Source of the DNA: JALENY01 sp036310185
Lineage (GTDB): Bacteria > Bacillota > Clostridia > Lachnospirales > Lachnospiraceae
Length of the DNA: 13,646 nucleotides
Reading direction: 5' to 3'
Assembly (NCBI GenBank): GCA_036310185.1
Contig: JAXJSH010000088.1
Coordinates: 1 to 13,646 of the forward strand
Below are positions 7,382 to 13,646 of the stretch, in pieces (within the stretch, counting starts at the first letter, position 1; each line of letters starts with the position of its first letter). The position numbers and the translations under genes are program-made. Under the pieces are notes generated by a model. That model was not told the DNA's origin, searched no databases, and saw only the letters and a program-made list of their open reading frames with translations.

Positions 7382-7509
7382 GCAGAAAAATACTGATCCA
7401 CAAAAGCATCGACCCTTTCCCGGTATTTTTCTGTTTCCTTCGCCACAGACATACAATGCCCAGCCCCGCCCGGCACTTCTTTCTCCTTTTTCAGGCTGTG
7501 ATAACACAT
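7366..7509 (-). pseudogene. Probable C-terminal remnant of an alpha/beta hydrolase
   Basis: The minus strand of this gap reads for 47 residues without a stop. It contains KKEKEVPGGAGHCMSVAKE and then EKYRERVDAFVDQYF. This closely resembles the last part of YqkD-like alpha/beta hydrolases: strand, GAGH with the catalytic histidine, MS, then a final helix of the form YxxxVxxFxxxYF. The nucleophile and acid parts are absent; an in-frame TAA lies a few codons upstream of the first ATG and the DNA beyond is A/T-rich. The 3' end overlaps the end of the GDSL gene by 16 bases. I infer a decayed gene whose 5' part was deleted. A chance reading frame is the alternative. Confidence 0.5.
7382..7434 (+). 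terminator. Inverted repeat after the GDSL gene, possible terminator
   Basis: CAGAAAAATAC (7383-7393) and GTATTTTTCTG (7423-7433) are perfect 11-base complements around a 29-base loop. G-U pairs extend the stem by a base on each side, with one more G-C pair inside. It begins right after the GDSL stop codon and is followed by TTTCCTT. It is A/T-rich with a long loop, so termination strength is uncertain. Confidence 0.4.
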
Positions 7510-7548
7510 TTTTTATAAAAAAGTACCAAAATCTTAAGAATAATTACG

Positions 7549-7578
7549 TTGACAGACTATGTATAAATAAAGTAAATT
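7549..7578 (+). promoter_or_regulatory. Predicted promoter for the large wall-anchored protein
   Basis: A perfect TTGACA (7549-7554) is followed after 18 bases by TAAATT (7573-7578), a 4/6 match to the -10 box. The predicted start is near 7585, giving a leader of about 70 bases. The surroundings are strongly A/T-rich, with AAGTAAA repeated, so the exact -10 is ambiguous. Confidence 0.45.
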
Positions 7579-7588
7579 TAAAGTAAAA

Positions 7589-7615
7589 GTAAAGTTACAT
7601 AAATTATGTATTTAC
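7589..7615 (+). promoter_or_regulatory. Dyad between promoter and start codon, possible operator
   Basis: TACATAA (7596-7602) and TTATGTA (7604-7610) form a perfect 7-1-7 inverted repeat. The flanks GTAAA (7589-7593) and TTTAC (7611-7615) are also complementary, with two extra bases on the left side. It falls at or just after the predicted transcription start, where it could bind a dimeric repressor or fold as a 5' hairpin in the message. Confidence 0.4.
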
Positions 7616-7657
7616 CAATCATAATTTAAAAATGTACTTTAAGACTGGAGGAAGAAA

Positions 7658-10228
7658 ATGAAAAGAATCATCTCATTACTGCTGGCTTTTGTAATGGCAT
7701 TTTCCGCTGTAACTACAGTTTCTGCGGCAGAATCGCCCATTACATACGAAGGCAGCAGCGGCTACTCTGCAGAAAAGCTGTCCCATCCCGAAACCGGTTC
7801 CGGTGAGGTAGACGGACTGATCGAGTACGAAGGCGAAAATGACCGTGGACAGAACTATGCCTGGTCATCCGTAGGTTATGGCGACTATGTTTATGTAGGA
7901 ACCTGTTTTGGTGCGATCTACCAGACCCTCCGAATCATGGCCATGCAGAGCGGTATTGACTATTCTGTAATGAAACAGGGAATTGATGTTCTGTTCAATG
8001 GTACATTGTACAACGGTGATGACGGTGATACCGTCACAACAAACAGAAGTGTTTTGGTAAAAATCAACACCAAAACAAGCGAAACTACCATTGTTGCCGG
8101 ACCAACCACTGCCGGCGGATATCGCGCAGCTGTAGAATTTCAGGACAAACTGTATTTTGCCGCCACAGGAGCAACCCCTTATCTGCTGGAAGTAGATCCG
8201 GCTACTGATGAAACACAGGTTGTATGCTACAGCGAAAGACCGACCAGTGCATCGATTTCAACCGGAATCCGCGGACTGGCTGTGTACCAGGATATGCTTG
8301 TTGCCACCATGATCGGTAATAACGGTGCTTATATGGTCGCATCAAAAAATCCCTCTGAAGGACCGGATTCTTTTGAAGTGATCGGTACACAGGAAGACTT
8401 TCTTGATTACCCGGCTTATCATTATACTGACAGCATTTTCGGCGGAAGTATCTGGGATATTATCGAATACAATAACAAACTTTACATTACGGTCGTAACC
8501 GGCAAAAACGGTGACAAACAGGCATTTGCGCTGTTCAGCGGTGAACTGGATGAAAACGGTGAATGGCATTATGACCTCATTGCAGGTGACGAAGCTGACG
8601 GTGCAAAATATCCTTACGGACTTGGCTCCGACCGCTCCGGCGCAGCAAACCTGATCGTATACGGTGGATATCTCTATATCGGCGGTTATAACGACCCGAT
8701 GGTTGCCTTACCGGAAGTTCTGGAAATGAACTTTGAAAACCTTTATAAAGACTTAAGTTCTCCGGTATGCTTATGGCGTATGGATGAAAACGAAGATATA
8801 GAAATGGTTGCCGGCGATGCAAATGAAGTATTCCCGGAAGGACCTGTGGGAAATATGGATGCCGGATTCGGCAATAACTTAAATCAGTATGTATGGCGTA
8901 TGGCTGCATATGACGGACAGCTCTATGTGGGTACTTTTGATATCGGAAGTCTGGCATACCCGCTGATGCAGTTCACAAACGGTGATATCCTGCACATGAC
9001 CAGAGAAGAATGGGAAAGCCAGATCAATTATATCCGTATTTTTATTGATACACTTACCCCGGATGAATCCGATCAAACGGAATCTGACATAACAGATGAG
9101 ACCACTGGCGAAACCGAAGAAACTGCTGCTATTGCTGTGACTTCATTATCCGCACAGGATTTTTCTGATACAGCAACGGAAACAACTGATGAAAATTCAG
9201 ACTTAACAGACAAATCTTCCGGTGAAATTGCAGATGATCTGTCTGAAATGACCAGTTTGATGGAAGATATGTCCAATCTGTATGATTACAGTGATTCCGA
9301 TACCACTGTCTATCGTTTAAGAAACAACCGCGAAGTGTTCTATAATCTCTTAGCCTCTCTTGTTGAAAAATACGAAGAGGTAAAAGATGAACTGCCGGCA
9401 GAACTGGTAGAAAATCTTGATCCTGTATTAAATGCAGAAGTGGTAACAAATTTCAAATATTTTGTAGAAACCTGCGCTTACTTAAGTCAGGGGGAACGTG
9501 GATTCGATCTGCTTGTAAGCAGCGACGGCGAGAACTTTGACGTAATCACAAGAGACGGTTTTGGTGATCCTTACAACCACGGCTGCCGTGTCTTTGCAAT
9601 TACTGATACAGGACTTTGTGTCGGAACCGCCAATCCATTCTTCGGAGCACAGGTATGGCAGTTAACCAACAACAACCGAAGTGCTATTGAAAATTCCGAA
9701 CTGGCAGCATCCGAAGGAACATACGACAAAAACCCGGAAAGCGAACAGCACACGGCTCAGGTGGCAATTGATTTTAAAGATAATACCATTGAAAAAATCG
9801 AATGCAACTATAATATTCTGGAAGAAGGCGCAGATTACACGATTACAGAAGAAGGTGTCACATTCACAGACAGTTTCCTGTCTTCTCTGGATGTGGCAGA
9901 TTACAACCTCACATTCTTCTTTAATGTAGGTTCTCGCGGAAGATACGTTCTTCATGTGATCGACACCACTGAAACGGGCGGCAACAGCGGAAACACCGGG
10001 GATAACGGAAATACAGGCAGCAACGAAAATGCCGGCAATACGGACAATAACGGAAGTTCCGCAAAACCAAATACCGGCAGTTCAAGCAGCGGTTCTTCCA
10101 GTCAGAAAACTTCAAACGTAAAAACCGGTGATAACGCACAAACTGCACTTTACGCCGGAATTCTGATTGCTATGGCATTGATTTGCTCAGCTGTATTTGT
10201 GATCAGACGAAAAAGACAGCATAAATAA
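7658..10228 (+). CDS. Large secreted wall-anchored protein: propeller-like repeats, CBM_X2-like domain, VKTGD sortase signal
   Basis: This 856-residue protein begins with a signal peptide (MKRIISLLLAFVMAFSAVTTVSA, cut near residue 23). It then shows seven spaced strands of the form D-x-L-Y-V-G-T, at about residues 75, 162, 211, 272, 336, 419 and 650. I infer a beta-propeller. Between the sixth and seventh lies an acidic Thr/Ser-rich stretch (465-550) and a likely helical segment (553-610). Residues 616-669 contain FDLLVSSDGENF, GFGDPYNHG and CVGTANPFFGAQVWQL. Residues 690-769 fit the CBM_X2 pattern (DKN start, GADYTITEEGVTF, FLSSLDVADYNLTF). A Gly/Asn/Ser linker (772-820) leads to VKTGD (821-825), a membrane segment (828-848) and the tail RRKRQHK, so sortase should fix it to the wall. 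GGAGGAA at 7647-7653 sets the start. No catalytic motif is evident; a binding role towards glycans is plausible but unproven. Confidence 0.85.
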   Translation: MKRIISLLLAFVMAFSAVTTVSAAESPITYEGSSGYSAEKLSHPETGSGEVDGLIEYEGENDRGQNYAWSSVGYGDYVYVGTCFGAIYQTLRIMAMQSGIDYSVMKQGIDVLFNGTLYNGDDGDTVTTNRSVLVKINTKTSETTIVAGPTTAGGYRAAVEFQDKLYFAATGATPYLLEVDPATDETQVVCYSERPTSASISTGIRGLAVYQDMLVATMIGNNGAYMVASKNPSEGPDSFEVIGTQEDFLDYPAYHYTDSIFGGSIWDIIEYNNKLYITVVTGKNGDKQAFALFSGELDENGEWHYDLIAGDEADGAKYPYGLGSDRSGAANLIVYGGYLYIGGYNDPMVALPEVLEMNFENLYKDLSSPVCLWRMDENEDIEMVAGDANEVFPEGPVGNMDAGFGNNLNQYVWRMAAYDGQLYVGTFDIGSLAYPLMQFTNGDILHMTREEWESQINYIRIFIDTLTPDESDQTESDITDETTGETEETAAIAVTSLSAQDFSDTATETTDENSDLTDKSSGEIADDLSEMTSLMEDMSNLYDYSDSDTTVYRLRNNREVFYNLLASLVEKYEEVKDELPAELVENLDPVLNAEVVTNFKYFVETCAYLSQGERGFDLLVSSDGENFDVITRDGFGDPYNHGCRVFAITDTGLCVGTANPFFGAQVWQLTNNNRSAIENSELAASEGTYDKNPESEQHTAQVAIDFKDNTIEKIECNYNILEEGADYTITEEGVTFTDSFLSSLDVADYNLTFFFNVGSRGRYVLHVIDTTETGGNSGNTGDNGNTGSNENAGNTDNNGSSAKPNTGSSSSGSSSQKTSNVKTGDNAQTALYAGILIAMALICSAVFVIRRKRQHK

Positions 10229-10267
10229 AAATTTATACAAAATGAATCCTTAACAAAGATAAGAAAA

Positions 10268-10304
10268 GAGGTCAGCGATTATGCAGTATCACATCGCTGA
10301 CCTC
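10268..10304. terminator. Bidirectional terminator between convergent genes
   Basis: GAGGTCAGCGAT (10268-10279) and ATCGCTGACCTC (10293-10304) form a perfect 12-bp stem with a 13-base loop. The plus strand continues AACTTTTATAAA and the minus strand TTTTCTTATC. It lies between the wall-anchored protein gene and the convergent flippase unit and can plausibly end both. Confidence 0.8.
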
Positions 10305-10325
10305 AACTTTTATAAATTACCTCTT

Positions 10326-10472
10326 TTAATACCGAAGCTGAATCCCCTGTTCCTCAATCCAGTCCGCAAGATCATCCGTAGACTTCTCATCCACTTCAAA
10401 CTCCGCATCCTCCTGTTTCAGCTTTTCTTCCTGTTCCAGAACTTCCTGATCCTGTTTTTTCAATTCTTCCAT
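10326..10472 (-). CDS. Small acidic protein, 48 residues, unrecognised
   Basis: A short gene begins at ATG 10470-10472 with AAGGAGG eight bases upstream, 24 bases after the flippase stop, and ends in TAA at 10326-10328. The product starts MEELKKQDQEVLEQEEKLKQ and continues into an acidic part with DEKSTDDLADWIEEQG. It is rich in Glu, Lys, Gln and Asp, has no hydrophobic segment and is probably helical, perhaps a coiled coil in its first half. The good ribosome binding site, the position in the flippase transcript and the terminator just beyond it support a real gene. I do not recognise a family and give no function. Confidence 0.65.
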   Translation of the reverse strand: MEELKKQDQEVLEQEEKLKQEDAEFEVDEKSTDDLADWIEEQGIQLRY

Positions 10473-10496
10473 GATGTTGTCCTCCTTTTGTAAGTC

Positions 10497-12131
10497 TTAA
10501 ACAATTCTCAGTATCTGTGCCACCCGGAGAATCTTTGTTCCCATAGGAAGTTTTCGGATCTCATCCGGAGTCATTTTGGATGTTTTCAGATACAGAATCA
10601 TATACACCAAAACGCCGATTACCACAGCAATCATGGTAAACACAGCACTGATCATATAACTTTCTTCCACAGCCGGAATCAATTTAAACGGAATCCAGTA
10701 AAGCACAGCCACCACAACACCCATACCGACTGCTGCCGCTGCCGGATACAGGAAACAGTTTTTCACATCCAGCTGGTAGTCCAGATGTTTTCGAATGGAA
10801 ATCGCATTCAGAACACATACGATCAAAGTATACAGGATCGTCGTAAGCATAACTCCTTTGACTCCAAGTCCTATTTTCATGAATACAAAAAGCAGCACCA
10901 CATCAGCCACCAGCGCACAGGCTGCATGAATCAGCGGCAGCTTTGGCTTTCCGATTCCCTGTAAAATTCCGTTTGTAACAGAAGAAAAACAGGATAATAC
11001 CACCGAAATAGCACCAATCATCAAAATCACACTTGCCGCATTCAGATCCGCGGACGGATACAGCAGACGAATGACCGGATAAGCCAGCACGCCAAGACCA
11101 ACGGTAGCCGGAATCGCGATAAACATGGTAAAACGTATACATTCATCAATTCTGCTGACCATTTCTTTTTTCTCACCCAGAGCGTAATGAGAAGATACTG
11201 CCGGTATAATGGCCGTCGCCATAGCACTTCCCATGGCAATCGGAATATTCAGAATCGGATTGCAGTAATAACTGTATGCCGCATACGCCTCAGAAGCAGC
11301 TTTTTCTGTCAGCCCATTTTTGATTGACATACTGGTATAAATGGACTGATTGATTACAACACTGACATTATATACACAGGTACTTATGATAATCGGAGTC
11401 ACCATCAGAAGGATCACTTTGAATATGTCTTTATAGGACTCCTCTTTTTTAGTCACATCCTGAACGACTCTGGTCTGCACTTTTTTTCGATTTGTTCCAT
11501 AAACAAAACACATAAACAAAAGGCCGGTAATAACGCCTGCACTGGTACCCAGCGTTCCCCCTGCAGCACCCATCTGTCCGATCATGTCTTCTCCGGTAAC
11601 AGATCTTGTGAAGAAATATGCTGCCAATATACTGATGATCGCATTGACGATCTGTTCCGCGATCTGGGAGATTGCTGTAGGCATCATTGTATTCTGAGCC
11701 TGAAAGTATCCACGCATAACGCCCAGCAGACCGGACAACAGAATTGTCGGTGCAAGCACACGCAGAGCCAAAATCGCACCCGACGCATTTTTCAGCATAA
11801 CCGGTGCAAGCACATAACATAAAACGGAAGTCACTCCACCCACGATCAGCACATAGATAAGTGCAGCACGGAATACCTTCTGTGCATCTTTATAACGCTT
11901 CAATGCCAGTCTTTCCGACATAACTTTTGACACCGCAGTCGGAATGCTGTACGCAGAGATTAAAAGCAGAATGCTGTACCAGTCATTGGCATATGAATAA
12001 TAGCCGCTTCCTGCTTCACCAATAATTGCATTTAAGGGACTTCGATACAGAAGGCCTATGACCCTGCATATCAGTCCTGCCGCCATCAAAAATGTAGCCT
12101 GTTTGATGACCGCACCTTTTTTACTACTCAT
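10497..12131 (-). CDS. Polysaccharide/lipid II flippase of the MOP superfamily (YtgP/MurJ-SpoVB type)
   Basis: This 544-residue integral membrane protein has roughly 14 hydrophobic segments, the layout of MVF/MOP flippases that move lipid-linked cell-wall precursors across the membrane. Motifs fitting the SpoVB/YtgP branch include LICRVIGLLYRSPL near the N-terminus (residues 20-33), RGYFQAQNTMMPTAISQIAEQ (140-160), and charged residues in or near the early segments (R23, R30, R140, E159). B. subtilis YtgP, a MurJ, is also 544 residues by my recollection. It could serve peptidoglycan synthesis, spore cortex synthesis or another surface polysaccharide; the sequence alone does not decide. The start has GGAAAGGA five bases upstream. 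An acidic 48-residue ORF follows it. Confidence 0.88.
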   Translation of the reverse strand: MSSKKGAVIKQATFLMAAGLICRVIGLLYRSPLNAIIGEAGSGYYSYANDWYSILLLISAYSIPTAVSKVMSERLALKRYKDAQKVFRAALIYVLIVGGVTSVLCYVLAPVMLKNASGAILALRVLAPTILLSGLLGVMRGYFQAQNTMMPTAISQIAEQIVNAIISILAAYFFTRSVTGEDMIGQMGAAGGTLGTSAGVITGLLFMCFVYGTNRKKVQTRVVQDVTKKEESYKDIFKVILLMVTPIIISTCVYNVSVVINQSIYTSMSIKNGLTEKAASEAYAAYSYYCNPILNIPIAMGSAMATAIIPAVSSHYALGEKKEMVSRIDECIRFTMFIAIPATVGLGVLAYPVIRLLYPSADLNAASVILMIGAISVVLSCFSSVTNGILQGIGKPKLPLIHAACALVADVVLLFVFMKIGLGVKGVMLTTILYTLIVCVLNAISIRKHLDYQLDVKNCFLYPAAAAVGMGVVVAVLYWIPFKLIPAVEESYMISAVFTMIAVVIGVLVYMILYLKTSKMTPDEIRKLPMGTKILRVAQILRIV

Positions 12132-12219
12132 AAAAATCCTTTCCGGACAGCCTTTTTATATTTTCAGGCCGTCTCCTTTACGCTAAAAACTGTTTTTATT
12201 ATCTAAATCAAATGACCAA

Positions 12220-12894
12220 TCACAGGTTTTCAATCTGCCAGTCAATTGGTTCCATACCATTTTTCACCAGAAAATCATTTGCCTGACTGAAATGTTTGCA
12301 GCCGAAAAATCCACGGTAAGCAGATAAGGGGCTTGGATGGGGTGCTTCCAGAATCAGATGTTTCGGATTGTGAAGCAGTGATTTTTTCATCTGGGCCGGT
12401 CTGCCCCAGAGCAAAAACACCATCGGTCTGTCCTGTTCACTCAGCACACGAATTGCCGCATCCGTAAACGCCTCCCAGCCAATTCCGCGATGGGAGTTGG
12501 CCTGATGAGCACGAACCGTCAGAACCGTGTTCAAAAGCATGACACCCTGTCTGGCCCACTTTTCCAGATAGCCGTTGTTTGGAATATAGCAGCCCAGGTC
12601 TTCATTCAGTTCCTTGTAAATATTCACCAGAGACGGCGGAATCTCAACCTCAGGCTTTACGGAAAAACAAAGTCCATGTGCCTGTCCGTCTCCGTGATAG
12701 GGATCCTGTCCCAGAATCACCACTTTGACCTGATCAAGCGGCGTAAAATCAAACGCATTGAACACATCTTCACTGGCCGGATAAATCACTCTTGATGAAT
12801 ATTCCTGAATGATCGTTTTATACAGTTCTGCATAATAGGGCTTTTTAAATTCGCCCGCCAACGCCTGCTGCCAGGCTCCCGTCAGAGCTCCCAT
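12220..12894 (-). CDS. ung: Uracil-DNA glycosylase, family 1
   Basis: This 224-residue base-excision repair enzyme removes uracil from DNA. The water-activating loop GQDPYHG is at 62-68, with catalytic D64. FS at 77-78 and N122 in LLNTVLTV help form the uracil pocket. The minor-groove loop HPSPLSA is at 186-192, with catalytic H186. All key residues and the usual length are present. The start codon has AAGGAG eight bases upstream. It lies between hisF and the flippase gene, all on the minus strand, with 131 bases to hisF and 88 to the flippase, so it probably has its own promoter. Confidence 0.97.
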   Translation of the reverse strand: MGALTGAWQQALAGEFKKPYYAELYKTIIQEYSSRVIYPASEDVFNAFDFTPLDQVKVVILGQDPYHGDGQAHGLCFSVKPEVEIPPSLVNIYKELNEDLGCYIPNNGYLEKWARQGVMLLNTVLTVRAHQANSHRGIGWEAFTDAAIRVLSEQDRPMVFLLWGRPAQMKKSLLHNPKHLILEAPHPSPLSAYRGFFGCKHFSQANDFLVKNGMEPIDWQIENL

Positions 12895-12927
12895 AATATC
12901 TACTCCTTATCTTTCCATAGTTTCCTG

Positions 12928-12984
12928 CATTTCAGTCTGTCACAGATAAAAAACTCTTACATTTCAATTTATCACAGATAAAAA
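12928..12984. repeat. Two 25-base direct repeats upstream of ung
   Basis: Copies at 12928-12952 and 12960-12984 share CATTTCA, then five variable bases, then TCACAGATAAAAA. They match at 22 of 25 positions with a 32-base period. The second copy contains the perfect dyad TTTATC-ACA-GATAAA (12968-12982); the first contains TCTGT-C-ACAGA (12936-12946). The pair lies 34-90 bases before the ung start codon, so it could be paired operator sites. Part of copy 2 is also the T-tract of the hisF terminator on the minus strand. Confidence 0.6.
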
Positions 12985-13034
12985 CGCCTGCCGCAGACAA
13001 AAAATATCTGCACTCAATCCCATTGCTACAGGCG
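12980..13034 (-). terminator. Probable terminator of hisF
   Basis: On the minus strand CGCCTG, which is part of the last hisF codons, can pair with CAGGCG. An inner hairpin of TGCAGA with TCTGCG, one G-U pair included, lies between them. TTTTTATC follows the outer stem. The long internal loop makes the fold less certain than a simple hairpin. Confidence 0.45.
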
Positions 13035-13646
13035 GACAGACACCTGGCGATCCTGCAGGTATTTTTTCACCTGTTTTACTTCCAGCTCTTTAAAATGGAA
13101 CAGAGAAGCAGCCAGAGCCGCATCCGCTTTTCCTTCGGTCAGCGCATCATAAAAATGCTCCATCGTTCCTGCGCCGCCGGATGCAATCACCGGAATGGAT
13201 ACCGCTTCTGCTACCGCTTTTGTCAGTTCAATATCATAACCGGCTTTTGTACCGTCACAGTCCATACTGGTCAGCAGAATCTCGCCGGCACCAAGCTCTT
13301 CCACTTTTTTTGCCCATTCAACGGCATCGATACCCATGTCGATGCGGCCGCCGTTTTTATAGATATTCCATCCGCTTCCGTCCGCTCTTCTTTTTGCATC
13401 AATGGCAACTACCACACACTGACTACCGAATTTTGCTGCCGCATCGGCCACCAGCTGCGGATTATTGATCGCTGCTGAGTTTACGGATACTTTATCTGCA
13501 CCTTCGCGCAGAATACGTTTAAAATCATCGACAGTACGGATACCGCCGCCTACGGTAAACGGAATAAATACCTGTTTTGCCACCTCGCGCACCATGTCCA
13601 CCACGGTCTCACGGTCGTCAGAAGAAGCGGTTATATCCAGAAATAC
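13026..13646 (-). CDS. hisF: HisF, imidazole glycerol phosphate synthase cyclase subunit, 5'-truncated by the window
   Basis: HisF is the TIM-barrel partner of HisH; it turns PRFAR and ammonia into imidazole glycerol phosphate and AICAR in histidine synthesis. The frame runs off the right edge, reading VFLDITASSDDRETVVDMV, so about 45 N-terminal residues are missing, including the first catalytic aspartate. Visible signatures are PFTVGGGIRTVDD, GADKVSVNSAA, the second catalytic aspartate in LTSMDCDGTKAGYD, and ASGGAGTMEHF near the C-terminal phosphate site. The C-terminus VRL is usual for the family. The ATG at 13602-13604 is internal and is not the start. No hisI or hisE follows, so this may be the last gene of the his operon, or the histidine genes are split. 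Confidence 0.96.
   Translation of the reverse strand, partial: VFLDITASSDDRETVVDMVREVAKQVFIPFTVGGGIRTVDDFKRILREGADKVSVNSAAINNPQLVADAAAKFGSQCVVVAIDAKRRADGSGWNIYKNGGRIDMGIDAVEWAKKVEELGAGEILLTSMDCDGTKAGYDIELTKAVAEAVSIPVIASGGAGTMEHFYDALTEGKADAALAASLFHFKELEVKQVKKYLQDRQVSVRL

Noticed and set aside
10064..10081. KPNTGS near the C-terminus of the wall-anchored protein as the sortase motif
   Set aside because: It resembles LPXTG but lies in the flexible linker and is not directly followed by a membrane segment. VKTGD at residues 821-825 is.
12147..12172. Hairpin ACAGCCT/AGGCCGT before the flippase gene as a riboswitch or attenuator
   Set aside because: The stem is seven pairs including a G-U, has no T-tract, and the 88-base gap is too short for a known riboswitch.
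13026..13604. ATG at 13602-13604 as the true start of hisF
   Set aside because: The frame stays open to the window edge and encodes conserved HisF sequence (VFLDITASSD), so the gene is cut by the window rather than short.
1..13646. CRISPR arrays, tRNA or rRNA genes, insertion sequences and prophage genes
   Set aside because: I looked for spaced repeats, cloverleaf-like sequences, transposase motifs and phage structural genes and saw none.

Overview
This window looks like chromosomal DNA from a low-to-moderate GC Firmicute, most likely a gut Lachnospiraceae (Clostridium cluster XIVa) relative. The inference rests on several things: strong AGGAGG-type ribosome binding sites, a spermidine/putrescine permease fused to its binding protein, a Gram-positive EIICBA sugar PTS with a BglG-type antiterminator, a YtgP/SpoVB-type flippase, and a secreted protein ending in a VKTGD sortase signal typical of Clostridia. 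I see no phage, transposon, CRISPR, tRNA or rRNA.

Layout. Bases 1-2769 (+) hold the end of a polyamine ABC importer operon: a probable nine-codon tail of potA, then potB, then a potC-potD fusion. A hairpin at 2791-2821 separates it from the convergent PTS unit. On the minus strand (6030 down to 2827) lie a promoter, a leader with a RAT-like antiterminator element overlapping an intrinsic terminator, a glucose-family EIICBA gene, and a GlcT/LicT-type antiterminator. The parts are consistent with a self-contained switch: the regulator made from the second gene would act on the leader of the first. Upstream is a minus-strand gene for a cysteine-rich DUF2148 protein (6033-6566).

Bases 6725-10228 (+) carry an SGNH/GDSL hydrolase and then a large secreted, wall-anchored protein. 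The latter has a signal peptide, propeller-like repeats interrupted by an acidic Thr/Ser-rich insertion, a probable CBM_X2 domain, and a sortase signal. The 276-bp gap between them contains an apparent tail remnant of an alpha/beta hydrolase on the minus strand, an 11-bp perfect inverted repeat, a TTGACA-type promoter, and a dyad just before the large gene.

Bases 13646-10326 (-) are mostly housekeeping: 5'-truncated hisF, ung, a YtgP/MurJ-SpoVB-type lipid flippase, and a 48-residue acidic protein just after the flippase. A 25-bp direct repeat pair with a dyad lies between hisF and ung.

Most genes belong to known families. The points most worth following up are the PTS leader switch, the domain architecture of the wall-anchored protein, the tethered PotCD fusion, and the small unrecognised ORFs.
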